From Pseudomonas veronii (lineage in GTDB: Bacteria > Pseudomonadota > Gammaproteobacteria > Pseudomonadales > Pseudomonadaceae), in NCBI RefSeq assembly GCF_001439695.1, contig NZ_JYLL01000030.1, forward strand, positions 1 to 64,000: a DNA stretch of 64,000 bases, read 5' to 3'. Positions within the stretch are counted from its first letter, which is position 1, and each line of letters begins with the position of its first letter. The notes beneath the pieces are model-generated. The model saw only the letters and a program-made list of their open reading frames with translations, made no database searches and was not told where the DNA came from. This document shows, piece after piece, positions 52,848 to 62,116 of the stretch. Made by a program: the position numbers and the translations under genes.

Positions 52848-52949
52848 CAGTAAGTTCCTTATTGGCACGGCCCGGCTCGGTTAATCAGCGGGGCAGGCGA
52901 GAGTTTTTTATCGACTGGAAACAACCCTTGCTGCTTCACAGTCGATACT

Positions 52950-52977
52950 TTCGTGGAATACGAGGCTATCGAGTTCC
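52950..52977 (-). promoter_or_regulatory. Candidate hrp box (HrpL/RspL ECF sigma promoter)
   Basis: On the minus strand GGAACT, 15 bases, CCACGAA. The consensus is GGAACC-N15/16-CCACNNA, so only the last base of the -35 element differs, and T there is a known variant. The element points at the Pro-Thr protein gene with an inferred 5' leader of about 95 bases. No other candidate promoter of this class heads the downstream two genes, whose spacers are 88 and 107 bases. Confidence 0.72.
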
Positions 52978-53189
52978 AGAAATCGCGACTCATATAAGGA
53001 AACCAAATCAAATTTTCGGACTTTTCCCCCTGTTAATTTTTAAAAGACCGCAAACCAAGTAGCCTTAGCCAGATCCGACTGGACACACACGCTAATAAAC
53101 CACCCTCGGGGCAACTTACCGACACAACCCCAAAACCTGCACGGCATCCGGCTGTGTTATTTCGCCCCGACTTCCTCGCGCAAAAACGC

Positions 53190-53223
53190 AAAATGCCCCG
53201 CATCTTTCGATACGGGGCATTTT
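53190..53223 (-). terminator. Terminator of dusC
   Basis: An 11-bp stem AAAATGCCCCG/CGGGGCATTTT with a 12-base loop, downstream of the dusC stop. It also insulates the effector-like operon from dusC. Confidence 0.9.
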
Positions 53224-53260
53224 CTTCAAACAAACGAGCGGCGCATTCAAGCGCGACGGG

Positions 53261-54226
53261 TCACCCCTCAGACGCGGCAGGATGGGCCATCCCCAACAAC
53301 CGGCTCACCTGCTCCAAATCCGTCTCCCGACGCATGGCGGTGAACAGCTCGACGGCCTCCGGGTAATTGCGCGTCAGCATCGCCAACCACTGCTTCAGCC
53401 GGCCGGGCGCCTGGCGTTCGGTCAGTTGGGCCACCGACTGGGTCCAGAAATCCTGGAGCATCGGCTGCATCTGCGCCCAGGTCATTGCTACGACGTCTTC
53501 GCCGGCGCGTGCCGCCGCGATCTGCCGCGCAAGATCCGGACGCGCAACCAGCCCGCGACCCAGCATGATGTCTTCGGCGCCGCTGACTTCGCGGCAACGC
53601 TTCCAGTCTTCGACGCTCCAGATATCGCCATTGGCGAACACTGGCACCTTGACCACATCCTGCACGCGTGGAATCCACTCCCAGTGAGCCGGCGGTTTGT
53701 AGCCATCGGTCTTGGTCCGCGCATGCACGACGATATGCGCCGCGCCGCCCTCGGCCAGCGCCGTCGCGCATACCAGCGCGCCATCCGGGCTGTCGAAGCC
53801 CAGGCGCATCTTGGCGGTCACCGGGATATGCGCCGGCACTGCGCGACGCACATGCTCGACGATGCGGTTGAGCAGCTCCGGCTCCTTGAGCAGCACCGCG
53901 CCGCCACGGGACTTGTTGACGGTCTTGGCCGGGCAGCCGAAATTCAGGTCGATCACCTCGGAGCCCAACTCGCAGGCCAGGGCCGCGTTCTCTGCCAGGC
54001 ACACCGGGTCGGAACCGAGCAACTGCACACGCAGCGGCACGCCAGCGGCGGTGTGGGCACCGTGCAGCAGTTCGGGGGCGAGCTTGTGGAAATAGGCCGG
54101 GGTAAGCAGGCGGTCGTTGACACGGATGAACTCGGTCACGCACCAGTCAATACCGCCCACGCGGGTCAACACGTCCCGCAGGATGTTGTCGACCAACCCC
54201 TCCATGGGCGCCAAAGCAATTTGCAT
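53261..54226 (-). CDS. dusC: tRNA-dihydrouridine(16) synthase
   Basis: An FMN enzyme that reduces U16 of tRNAs. It has 321 aa. The N-terminal TIM barrel starts IALAPMEGLVDNILRDVL. The catalytic Cys is in DLNFGCPAKTVNKSRGGAVL, and the FMN phosphate site includes FANGDIWSVEDW and IMLGRGL. The DusC assignment rests on overall similarity (ELLHGAHTAAGVPLRVQLLG); DusA and DusB differ in these parts. ATG 54226 (MQIALAPMEG). Confidence 0.93.
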   Translation of the reverse strand: MQIALAPMEGLVDNILRDVLTRVGGIDWCVTEFIRVNDRLLTPAYFHKLAPELLHGAHTAAGVPLRVQLLGSDPVCLAENAALACELGSEVIDLNFGCPAKTVNKSRGGAVLLKEPELLNRIVEHVRRAVPAHIPVTAKMRLGFDSPDGALVCATALAEGGAAHIVVHARTKTDGYKPPAHWEWIPRVQDVVKVPVFANGDIWSVEDWKRCREVSGAEDIMLGRGLVARPDLARQIAAARAGEDVVAMTWAQMQPMLQDFWTQSVAQLTERQAPGRLKQWLAMLTRNYPEAVELFTAMRRETDLEQVSRLLGMAHPAASEG

Positions 54227-54281
54227 GGAAAACACTCAACAAAAATCGTGGCGCAGTTTACTGGGTTTCCCGCCGCGACCG

Positions 54282-54716
54282 TTAACCCCCTGTCAGGGCG
54301 GCGCCGTAGCCGTCGAGAAACTCCGCCGGCATGCGCTTGGGCTTGCCGCTGGACAGTTCGATGCAGACAAAGGTGGTTTGTGCGCGCAGCAGGGTCGCGC
54401 CGTCGCGAGGGCGTACCAGCTGGAAACGCCGGGTCATTTTCAGGCGCTGGTCCCAGTCGACGATCCAGGTCGCCAGTTGCAGCTCGTCGCCTTCATAGGC
54501 GGCCGCCAGGTAGTCGATCTCATGGCGCACCACGGCCATGGCGCGGTCCAGTCGCCGGTACTCGGTGAGGTCCAGCCCCAGGCGCTGGGAATGGCGCCAG
54601 GCGCAACGCTCCAGCCAGGACACGTACACCGCGTTATTGGCGTGCCCCAGGCCGTCGATGTCCTCGGCGACGACCTGCAGATCGATGATAAACGGCGTTG
54701 CCAAATCCCAGCCCAT
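54282..54716 (-). CDS. Acyl-CoA thioesterase, 4-hydroxybenzoyl-CoA thioesterase type
   Basis: A hotdog-fold protein of 144 aa. The active-site helix DIDGLGHANNAVYVSWLE carries the Asp and His/Asn pattern of the 4HBT/YbgC family. It probably hydrolyses short or medium acyl-CoA esters in the cytoplasm. It is followed by dusC after a 55-base gap and preceded by an alpha/beta hydrolase gene. The substrate is not known. Confidence 0.88.
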   Translation of the reverse strand: MGWDLATPFIIDLQVVAEDIDGLGHANNAVYVSWLERCAWRHSQRLGLDLTEYRRLDRAMAVVRHEIDYLAAAYEGDELQLATWIVDWDQRLKMTRRFQLVRPRDGATLLRAQTTFVCIELSSGKPKRMPAEFLDGYGAALTGG

Positions 54717-54754
54717 GCCTTGCTCCTGTCGATTGATGTCGGCAGGGCAGTGTA

Positions 54755-55588
54755 TCAGGCAGTTTGGCGCGCCTGTAAACAGCTGCCCGCCAGCAGCGCC
54801 AGCACCGCCTCGACCACCCGCGGATCGGCCAGCACGCGCTGGTGCCCGCCCTGCTCCAGGCGCAACAGGCGACTGTCGAACCAGGCGTCGTGGATAACCT
54901 GGGAAGCGCTGACCGGCACGAAGGTATCGTCTTCGGCATGCACGATCAGGCCGGGGAGGTCCATCTGGTAATGGGCCACGTCCAAGTGCTTGAGCGGCAT
55001 GCCCAGGGTCAGCTCGACTTCCTGGATAAACGCTGAGCGCGCCCGCGACGGCAAACCGACCATCCCGGCAAACCCGCCGAGCACATCAAGGAAGCGCGAC
55101 GGCGCGGCAATGCTCACCAGCGCTTCGGTACGCAGCCCCAATTGCACCGCCAGCATCGCACTGGCGCCGCCCATGGAGTGGCCGACCACCGCATGCAACG
55201 GCGGCAGCTCGGCCGCCGCTTCAAGCATCGCGCGGGCAAACAGCAGTACGTGGGCTTCACGCCCCGGCGAACGGCCATGGGCCGGGCCATCGAGGGCGAA
55301 TACCGAATAGCCGTTCTGCACCAGCGCAGTGATCAGGCTGGCGAACTGGGTGGGCCGGCCTTCCCAACCGTGCATCAGCAGCACCGCCGGGCCCTGGCCC
55401 CAGCGCAACGCCGACAGGCCGAAACGCAAGGTGACGCGCTCTGCGTGCGCCAGCAGCGGCAACTCCCAATCCCGCGGCGGCAGATCCCGCGGGGTCATGA
55501 AGACCCGCCGCATGCTGTTGGCCACCGTGTGCGGCGCCAGGCGCCCCAAGGTGCCGTTGACGCCACGAATCCAGGTCAATGCGCCCAT
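54755..55588 (-). CDS. Alpha/beta hydrolase
   Basis: A 277-aa serine hydrolase. The oxyanion region is VLLMHGWEGRPTQF, the nucleophile elbow GHSMGG (Ser about residue 140), and the Asp and His near HAEDDTFVPV and GGHQRVLAD complete the triad. It lies 14 bases after the TetR gene on the same strand, so it is a probable operon partner and target of that repressor. The substrate is unknown; a carboxylesterase or lysophospholipase-like activity is likely. Confidence 0.88.
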   Translation of the reverse strand: MGALTWIRGVNGTLGRLAPHTVANSMRRVFMTPRDLPPRDWELPLLAHAERVTLRFGLSALRWGQGPAVLLMHGWEGRPTQFASLITALVQNGYSVFALDGPAHGRSPGREAHVLLFARAMLEAAAELPPLHAVVGHSMGGASAMLAVQLGLRTEALVSIAAPSRFLDVLGGFAGMVGLPSRARSAFIQEVELTLGMPLKHLDVAHYQMDLPGLIVHAEDDTFVPVSASQVIHDAWFDSRLLRLEQGGHQRVLADPRVVEAVLALLAGSCLQARQTA

Positions 55589-55602
55589 TTTTATAACCCC
55601 TC

Positions 55603-56142
55603 TTAACGTATGGCCGACTTGGCGGCACGCAACACACGATCGGACAATTCACCCGGCCCCAGGGCACGCGCCAATGCCAGCCCACCGACCATCAAGGCCA
55701 TGTCCGCCAGGGCCTTGTCAGTGTCTTCCGGGCTGGCGGCCAGTTGTGCGGCCATCAGTTCCACATGTTCGTTGAGGACATCGCGAAAGGCGTCCGGCAG
55801 GCGGCCCATCTCGCCCACGGTTGCCGGAATCGGGCAAGCCTTGGCCGTGGAGTCGCGGTGCTTGCGCGACAGGTAGAACGCCGCAACCAGGGCACGACGC
55901 TCTTCGCCGGTGAGTTGGGCATCCATGTCGTCGATCGATGCACGGCGCTGGGCCAGCAATTGGCTGAAGGCTTCCAGCATCAGCGCATCCTTGCTTTCAA
56001 AGTGCGCGTAGAAGCCGCCGACAGTCAGCCCCGCCGCCCCCATGACCTCGCCAACGCTCGGCTCGGCCGGGCCACGCTGGACCAACGCGGCACTGGCGGC
56101 TTGCAGGATACGTTCGCGGGTTTGCGCTTTTTTATCGCTCAT
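55603..56142 (-). CDS. TetR-family transcriptional regulator
   Basis: A 179-aa regulator. The N-terminal helix-turn-helix is RERILQAASAALVQRGPAEP then GAAGLTVGGFYAHFESKDAL, the TetR signature. The C-terminal ligand domain is helical with a CPIPATVGEM segment. It leads the alpha/beta hydrolase gene and presumably represses this pair. The AT-rich near-palindrome AATATTATAACCATAATAATATT at 56167-56190 (quoted in part) upstream of the start may be the operator. Confidence 0.9.
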   Translation of the reverse strand: MSDKKAQTRERILQAASAALVQRGPAEPSVGEVMGAAGLTVGGFYAHFESKDALMLEAFSQLLAQRRASIDDMDAQLTGEERRALVAAFYLSRKHRDSTAKACPIPATVGEMGRLPDAFRDVLNEHVELMAAQLAASPEDTDKALADMALMVGGLALARALGPGELSDRVLRAAKSAIR

Positions 56143-56165
56143 CGTGTGCCTCCGACTCTCATGGG

Positions 56166-56192
56166 TTAAATATTATAACCATAATAATATTT
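56166..56192 (-). promoter_or_regulatory. AT-rich imperfect palindrome upstream of the TetR gene
   Basis: TAAATATTATAA and TAATAATATTTC flank a CCA centre 25-50 bases upstream of the regulator start. It is both a plausible -10 region and the best candidate TetR operator here. Confidence 0.45.
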
Positions 56193-56273
56193 CGCAAGCG
56201 AGCGGCACGACCATTGGTCAGAAGCCCGGAGGGGCAAGGGAAGGGAGAATTGGCCAAACGCCAGACAAACAAA

Positions 56274-56300
56274 AGGGCCATTCAATAATTGAATGACCCT
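56274..56300 (-). terminator. Terminator of the Glu/Ala tRNA cluster
   Basis: AGGGcCATTCAA/TTGAATGaCCCT with a TAA loop, with T-rich flank on the minus strand, 26 bases past the last tRNA-Glu. Confidence 0.75.
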
Positions 56301-56326
56301 TAAAAATCCCGCAGAGCGGGTAATCG

Positions 56327-56402
56327 TGGCGTCCCCTAGGGGACTCGAACCCCTGTTACCGCCGTGAAAGGGCGGTGTCCTAGGCCACTAGACGAAGGGG
56401 AC
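56327..56402 (-). tRNA. tRNA-Glu (anticodon TTC), copy 2
   Basis: A 76-nt cloverleaf with acceptor GTCCCCT/AGGGGAC, encoded CCA and anticodon loop CTTTCAC (TTC). It is identical to the copy at 56607-56682. Confidence 0.95.
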
Positions 56403-56480
56403 ACAAACCTTCTATACAACTGATCAGGCTGAGACTGATCGATCCAAGGGCGGCGTGGCCAAAACCTTGAACCTGTAAAT

Positions 56481-56556
<76 letters not shown>

Positions 56557-56606
56557 GGATTTTTCGCCTCGCGGCGCAGCAGACCTTGCGAACTGCTTGT
56601 TGAAAC

Positions 56607-56682
56607 TGGCGTCCCCTAGGGGACTCGAACCCCTGTTACCGCCGTGAAAGGGCGGTGTCCTAGGCCACTAGACGAAGGGGAC
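56607..56682 (-). tRNA. tRNA-Glu (anticodon TTC), copy 1
   Basis: The same sequence as the downstream tRNA-Glu. The repeat unit Ala-Glu plus spacer, about 280 bases, is duplicated in tandem. Confidence 0.95.
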
Positions 56683-56759
56683 AAAACCTTCTGTACAACC
56701 TGATCAAGCTAGGCCTGATCGATTCAAGGACGGTGTGGCCAGACCTTGAACCTGTAAAT

Positions 56760-56835
<76 letters not shown>

Positions 56836-56941
56836 TCATCGGTGAGGACGGGGCGAATCTTAATGGCGCTTTGGGAACGTGTCAAATTTATTTTCAACAA
56901 TTTCCAAAATTTTTTGCCGGGATAACAATCACTTACCAACC

Positions 56942-56963
56942 AAACCCCGAAAAACCGGGGTTT
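56942..56963 (-). terminator. Hairpin after gltX
   Basis: AAACCCCG/CGGGGTTT with loop AAAAAC, 20 bases past the gltX stop. There is only a short U tract, so read-through into the tRNA cluster is possible. Confidence 0.65.
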
Positions 56964-56982
56964 GGCCGCCACAAGCGCTGAC

Positions 56983-58464
56983 TCAGGCGATCGCGCCCAG
57001 CAGCTTCTCCCACTCTTTGTTTTCTTTCTTCGACACACCACCAAGCAAATCAAGGGCTTGGCGCAGACGGAAACGCGTAAGGTCCGGGCCGAGAATTTCC
57101 ATCGCGTCGAGTACCGACACCGAACTGGCCTGCCCGGTGATCGCGGCAAACATCAACGGCATCGCATCGCGCAATTTCAGCTCGAGGGATTCGACCACGG
57201 CCTGGATCGTCGCGGTGATGGCGTCCTTCTCCCACTGGCGCAGGCTTTCGAGCTTCCACAGGATCAGTTGCATCAACTGGCGCACCTGATCGGCGGAGAG
57301 TTTCTTCGACTCAAACAGTTTGACGTCCGGGTTCACGCCACCGGCGAAGAAGAAACTGGCCAACGGTGCGACCTGGCTGAACGTCTCCACCCTGCCCTGC
57401 ACCAGCGGCGCGATCTTCATCATGTACTCGGGGTTCAACGCCCACTGCTGCACGCGGCTGGCGAACTCTTCCACCGGCAGGTCACGCAGCCACTGGCCAT
57501 TGAGCCACGACAGCTTCTCGATATCGAAGATCGGCCCGCCCAGCGATACGCGGGACAGGTCGAAGTTATCGACCATTTCCTGCAGCGAGAACTTCTCGCG
57601 CTCGTCCGGCATCGACCAACCCATGCGGCCCAGGTAGTTGAGCATCGCTTCGGGCATAAAGCCCATGCGCTCGTAGAAGGTCACCGAGGTCGGGTTCTTG
57701 CGCTTGGACAGCTTGCTCTTGTCCGGGTTGCGCAGCAGCGGCATGTAGCACAGCTGCGGTTGTTCCCAGCCGAAGTACTCGTAGAGCAGGATCAGCTTCG
57801 GCGCCGAGGGCAGCCATTCTTCGCCGCGCAGCACATGGGTGATGCCCATCAGGTGGTCATCGACCACGTTGGCCAGGAAGTACGTCGGCAGGCCGTCGGT
57901 CTTCATCAGCACTTGCATGTCCATGCGGTCCCACGGGATCTCGACGTCGCCGCGTAACATGTCCGGCACCACGCACACGCCTTCGCTCGGCACCTTCATG
58001 CGGATCACATGGGGCTCGCCGGCCGCCAGGCGCGCGGCCACTTCTTCTTTCGACAGCAGCAGCGCGCGGCCGTCGTAGCGCGGGGTTTCGCCACGGGCCT
58101 GTTGTTCGGCGCGCATCTGGTCCAGTTCTTCGGCGGTGCAGAAGCAGGGGAACGCATGGCCCATGTCGACCAACTGCTGGGTGTACTGCTTGTAGATGTC
58201 GCTGCGCTCGCTCTGGCGATACGGGCCGTGCGGGCCGCCGACGTCCGGGCCTTCCGACCAGGTGATGCCCAACCAGCGCAGGGCATCGAAAATCTGCTGT
58301 TCGGACTCGCGGGTCGAACGCAGTTGATCGGTGTCTTCGATCCGCAGGATGAATTCACCGCCGTGCTGCTTGGCAAAGCAGTAGTTGAACAAGGCGATGT
58401 AGGCAGTGCCGACGTGGGGGTCCCCGGTAGGCGATGGCGCGATGCGCGTGCGGACGGTGGTCAT
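56983..58464 (-). CDS. gltX: Glutamate-tRNA ligase
   Basis: A class I glutamyl-tRNA synthetase of 493 aa. The HIGH-type motif is PSPTGDPHVGTAY and the KMSKS-type motif DKSKLSKRKNP. An anticodon-binding helical domain follows from about residue 320. ATG 58464 (MTTVRTRIAPSPTG) is used; the 37 codons above it are not family sequence. It stands next to two tRNA-Glu genes, a neat but probably incidental pairing. Confidence 0.98.
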   Translation of the reverse strand: MTTVRTRIAPSPTGDPHVGTAYIALFNYCFAKQHGGEFILRIEDTDQLRSTRESEQQIFDALRWLGITWSEGPDVGGPHGPYRQSERSDIYKQYTQQLVDMGHAFPCFCTAEELDQMRAEQQARGETPRYDGRALLLSKEEVAARLAAGEPHVIRMKVPSEGVCVVPDMLRGDVEIPWDRMDMQVLMKTDGLPTYFLANVVDDHLMGITHVLRGEEWLPSAPKLILLYEYFGWEQPQLCYMPLLRNPDKSKLSKRKNPTSVTFYERMGFMPEAMLNYLGRMGWSMPDEREKFSLQEMVDNFDLSRVSLGGPIFDIEKLSWLNGQWLRDLPVEEFASRVQQWALNPEYMMKIAPLVQGRVETFSQVAPLASFFFAGGVNPDVKLFESKKLSADQVRQLMQLILWKLESLRQWEKDAITATIQAVVESLELKLRDAMPLMFAAITGQASSVSVLDAMEILGPDLTRFRLRQALDLLGGVSKKENKEWEKLLGAIA

Positions 58465-58660
58465 GGCTGGTCTCGAATGGGCGATATAACTGAAATTGAA
58501 ACAAGGGGCGAATGGTAACAGCCATGGGCACTTAGGCTCCAGCGTCCTCCGTACCGAGCATGGCATATAGGCCAAGTTTGAGCCTGGAGACTCGCCGTAG
58601 CTATTTGCCAGCTGGCTGGCTGGTTATATTCCATTACCTCTTGTTACAGACTCCGCGCCC

Positions 58661-59707
58661 ATGCCTGCCCCACTGAAACGCCGCCTGCTTATCTTCGTAT
58701 TGATCGTGAGCCTGATCGCCCTGGGTTTCTTCGCCCATTGGTTCTTCAGGGGCCGCTTCTACGAAAGCACCGACAACGCCTACGTGCAGGGTGAGATTAC
58801 CCGTGTCTCCAGCCAGCTCGGCGCGCGGATTGTCGAGGTGCTGGTGGGCGACAACGAGCACGTGCAACAAGGCCAGTTGCTGGTGAGGCTTGAAGACGAC
58901 GACTTCCACCTCGCCGTGGACCGCGCCAACGCCGCCCTCGCCATGCGCGAAGCCGAGCGCACCCAGGCGCAGAGCAAGTTGACCCAGCAAGCCAGCCTGA
59001 TCGCCGCCGGCGAAGCCAAAGTCGCGTCCAGCCAGGCCAGCCTGGGCCGCTCGCAGATCGACCTGTCCCGCGCCCAAACCCTGCGCAAACCCGGCTACGT
59101 CTCGGAAGAACGGGTGACCACCCTCTCCGCCGACAACCATATCGCCCGCTCCCAAGTGGCCATGGCCCAGGCCGACCTGCAGGGGCAGCGCCAGCAGGTC
59201 AACGCGCTGAATGCCGAGATCAAGCGCCTCGACGCGCTGATCGCCAACGCCAGAACCGACCTGGCCCAGGCCGAGCTGAACCTGACCCGCAGCGAAATCC
59301 ACGCGCCCATCAGCGGCCTGGTCGGCCAACGCGCCGCGCGCAACGGCCAATACGTACAGGCCGGCGCCTACCTGCTGTCGATCGTCCCCGACCAGGACAT
59401 CTGGATTCAGGCCAACTTCAAGGAAACCCAGATCGGCCACATGCAGCCTGGGCAAAAGGCCGAGCTGACGTTCGATGCTTACGGCGATACGCCGATCGAG
59501 GCGCGGGTCGACAGCCTGTTCGCGGCCTCCGGGGCGCAGTTCAGCCTATTGCCGCCGGACAATGCCACCGGCAACTTCACCAAAGTCGTACAACGGATTC
59601 CGGTGAAACTTACGTTTGCTGCGGATAACCCGCTGAAGGGCAAGATCCGCCCCGGCATGTCCGTCACGGTCAAAGTGAACATCAAAGATCAGCCTGATGG
59701 CCGGTGA
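58661..59707 (+). CDS. HlyD/EmrA-type membrane fusion protein
   Basis: The periplasmic adaptor of a multidrug efflux pump, 348 aa. One N-terminal transmembrane helix (about residues 9-28) is followed by the motif FYESTDNAYVQGEI typical of EmrA, a lipoyl half, a long coiled-coil hairpin (about 85-195), a second lipoyl half (SEIHAPISGLVGQRAARNGQYV) and a beta-barrel domain. It overlaps the MFS gene by 11 bases, so they are coupled. An outer-membrane channel gene is not adjacent. Confidence 0.93.
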   Translation: MPAPLKRRLLIFVLIVSLIALGFFAHWFFRGRFYESTDNAYVQGEITRVSSQLGARIVEVLVGDNEHVQQGQLLVRLEDDDFHLAVDRANAALAMREAERTQAQSKLTQQASLIAAGEAKVASSQASLGRSQIDLSRAQTLRKPGYVSEERVTTLSADNHIARSQVAMAQADLQGQRQQVNALNAEIKRLDALIANARTDLAQAELNLTRSEIHAPISGLVGQRAARNGQYVQAGAYLLSIVPDQDIWIQANFKETQIGHMQPGQKAELTFDAYGDTPIEARVDSLFAASGAQFSLLPPDNATGNFTKVVQRIPVKLTFAADNPLKGKIRPGMSVTVKVNIKDQPDGR

Positions 59708-61247
59708 TCAACTGCTGCGCCCGGTCGGCGAACCGACCCGGCGCGACTGGATCGCGGTGATGAGCGTGATGCTCGGCGCCTTCATGGCGGTGCTCGACAT
59801 CCAGATCACCAACTCGTCCCTCAAGGACATCCAGGGCGCGCTGTCGGCCACCCTGGAAGAAGGCTCGTGGATTTCCACCTCCTACCTTGTGGCCGAAATC
59901 ATCATGATCCCCCTTACCGCCTGGCTGGTGCAGTTGCTCTCGGCACGGCGCCTGGCGGTGTGGGTGTCGGTGGGGTTCCTGATCGCCTCGCTGATGTGCT
60001 CCATGGCCTGGAGCCTGGAAAGCATGATCGTGTTCCGCGCCCTGCAGGGGTTTACCGGCGGCGCGCTGATCCCGCTGGCGTTTACCCTGACCCTGATCAA
60101 GCTGCCCGAGCACCACCGCGCCAAAGGCATGGCGATGTTTGCCATGACCGCCACCTTCGCGCCGTCCATCGGCCCGACCATCGGCGGCTGGCTCACGGAA
60201 AACTGGGGCTGGGAATACATCTTCTACATCAACGTGCCGCCCGGGCTGCTGATGATCGCCGGGCTGCTCTACGGCCTGGAAAAAAAGGCGCCCCACTGGG
60301 AGTTGCTCAAAAGCACCGACTACGCCGGCATCGTCAGCCTCGCCATCGGCTTGGGCTGTTTGCAGGTGTTTCTGGAAGAAGGCCACCGCAAGGACTGGCT
60401 CGAGTCGAACCTGATCGTCAGCCTGGGCAGCATCGCCCTGCTGAGCCTGATCACCTTCGTGATCGTGCAGCTGTCCAAACCCAACCCGCTGATCAACCTT
60501 GGCATCCTGGCCAATCGCAACTTCGGCCTGTCGAGTATTTCCAGCCTGGGGATGGGCGTCGGCTTGTATGGCTCGATCTATCTGTTGCCGTTGTACCTGG
60601 CGCAGATCCAGAACTACAACGCGCTGCAGATCGGCGAAGTGATCATGTGGATGGGCATTCCGCAGCTGTTCCTGATCCCGCTGGTGCCCAAGCTGATGAA
60701 ATACGTATCGCCCAAATGGCTGTGCGCCGTAGGCTTCGGGCTGTTCGGCCTGGCGAGTTTTTCCTCGGGGGTGCTCAACCCGGACTTTGCCGGCAGCCAG
60801 TTCAACCAGATCCAGATCATCCGCGCCCTCGGGCAGCCGTTGATCATGGTGACCATCTCGCTGATCGCCACGGCCTACATCCTGCCGCAGGACGCCGGGT
60901 CGGCTTCCAGCCTGTTCAACATCCTGCGCAACCTCGGCGGCGCCATCGGTATCGCGCTGCTGGCGACCTTGCTGGATGCGCGCACCAAGACCTATTTCGA
61001 TTATTTACGCGAAGCGATCGTGCCGACCAACCCGCAGGTGGCGGAGCGGCTGGCGACGCTGACGGAACAGTTCGGCAACCCGACGGCGGCGCTGGGCAAA
61101 CTCAGTGAGATTACGCACCAGCAGGCGCAGATCATGGCCTACAACGATGCGTTTCACTGCGTGGGGTTCGCGTTGGGCGTAAGCATGCTCGCGATCTTGT
61201 TGACCAAGACGTTGCCGGCGGGGCTTAAGGCTGGGGGGAGTCATTGA
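59697..61247 (+). CDS. MFS drug transporter, DHA2 (EmrB) family
   Basis: A 516-aa proton-drug antiporter with about 14 hydrophobic segments. Near residue 29 it has LDIQITNSSLKDIQGALSAT, the EmrB-type first helix motif, and the family motif C region AMTATFAPSIGPTIGGWL with the conserved Gly-Pro pairs. It works with the overlapping EmrA-like adaptor to expel hydrophobic compounds. Its last ~75 bases, together with the start of the following REP, are copied again at 61933-62007. Confidence 0.94.
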   Translation: MAGDQLLRPVGEPTRRDWIAVMSVMLGAFMAVLDIQITNSSLKDIQGALSATLEEGSWISTSYLVAEIIMIPLTAWLVQLLSARRLAVWVSVGFLIASLMCSMAWSLESMIVFRALQGFTGGALIPLAFTLTLIKLPEHHRAKGMAMFAMTATFAPSIGPTIGGWLTENWGWEYIFYINVPPGLLMIAGLLYGLEKKAPHWELLKSTDYAGIVSLAIGLGCLQVFLEEGHRKDWLESNLIVSLGSIALLSLITFVIVQLSKPNPLINLGILANRNFGLSSISSLGMGVGLYGSIYLLPLYLAQIQNYNALQIGEVIMWMGIPQLFLIPLVPKLMKYVSPKWLCAVGFGLFGLASFSSGVLNPDFAGSQFNQIQIIRALGQPLIMVTISLIATAYILPQDAGSASSLFNILRNLGGAIGIALLATLLDARTKTYFDYLREAIVPTNPQVAERLATLTEQFGNPTAALGKLSEITHQQAQIMAYNDAFHCVGFALGVSMLAILLTKTLPAGLKAGGSH

Positions 61248-61367
61248 GACCGTGTCGCGCCTATCGGGAGCAAGCTCCCTCCCACATTTGACGGCATTTC
61301 AAAGTTGGAATCCGGTCAAATGTGGGAGGGGGCTTGCCCCCGATGAGGCCAGTACCGCCACTACCAA

Positions 61368-61465
61368 TCAAACCGCCAACAGGCGCTCACGCAACTTGCC
61401 GATTTCATCGCGGGTTTGCGCCGCCGCTTCGAACTCCAGATCCCGCGCCAGCTGGTACATTTTCT
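61368..61465 (-). pseudogene. uvrB 3'-end fragment, copy A
   Basis: About 98 bases nearly identical to 62117-62214. They encode the last 31 residues of UvrB (from KMYQLARDLEFEAAAQ to the ERLLAV stop) without any upstream coding sequence. The match stops abruptly at the next REP. Confidence 0.93.
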
Positions 61466-61575
61466 CGCCTATCGGGAGCAAGCTCCCTCCCACACTTGAT
61501 CGGGTTCCAACGTTGAAATGCGGTCAAATGTGGGAGGGGGCCTGCCCCCGATGAGGCCAGTACCGCCACCACCGA

Positions 61576-61673
61576 TCAAACCGCCAACAGGCGCTCACGC
61601 AACTTGCCGATTTCATCGCGGGTTTGCGCCGCCGCTTCGAACTCCAGATCCCGCGCCAGCTGGTACATTTTCG
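61576..61673 (-). pseudogene. uvrB 3'-end fragment, copy B
   Basis: The second copy, exactly 208 bases after copy A and with only single-base differences. Non-coding remnant. Confidence 0.93.
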
Positions 61674-61783
61674 CGCCTATCGGGAGCAAGCTCCCTCCCA
61701 CATTTGACGGCATTTCAAAGTTGGAACCCGGTCAAATGTGGGAGGGGGCTTGCCCCCGATGAGGCCAGTACCGCCACTACCGA

Positions 61784-61881
61784 TCAAACCGCCAACAGGC
61801 GCTCACGTAACTTGCCGATTTCATCGCGGGTTTGCGCCGCCGCTTCGAACTCCAGATCCCGCGCCAGTTGGTACATTTTCG
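61784..61881 (-). pseudogene. uvrB 3'-end fragment, copy C
   Basis: The third copy, again at a 208-base interval. A frame can read into it from 62116, but this is chance read-through of the array. Confidence 0.93.
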
Positions 61882-61932
61882 CGCCTATCGGGAGCAAGCT
61901 CCCTCCCACATTTGACGGCATTTCAAGCTTGG

Positions 61933-62007
61933 GCATGCTGGTGATTTTGTTGAGCACGGCGTTGCCGGCGGGGCTTGAGGCTGGGGGAGTCATTGAGACT
62001 GTGTCGC
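61933..62007 (+). pseudogene. 3'-end fragment of the EmrB-like gene
   Basis: 75 bases matching 61183-61258, the last ~21 codons of the MFS gene, its stop and the start of the REP. There are several substitutions and one base is missing in a G run. It is placed between uvrB copy C and the last REPIN. Confidence 0.88.
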
Positions 62008-62116
62008 GCCTATCGGGAGCAAGCTCCCTCCCACACTTGATCGGGTTCCAACGTTGAAATGCGGTCAAATGTGGGAGGGGGCTTGCCCCCGATGAGGCCA
62101 GTACCGCCACTACCAA

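Larger units (their letters stand above)
61261..62095. repeat. Composite tandem array: REPINs alternating with uvrB and emrB-like 3' ends
   Basis: REPIN doublets start at 61261, 61469 and 61677 (period 208). A half REP is at 61885-61917 and a last doublet at 62010-62095. After each of the first three doublets comes a copy of the uvrB 3' end; after the half REP comes a copy of the emrB-like 3' end; after the last doublet comes the real uvrB end. REP cores are CTATCGGGAGCAAGCTCC and GGGGGCTTGCCCCCGATG. The copies are nearly identical, so the amplification is recent. Confidence 0.93.
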
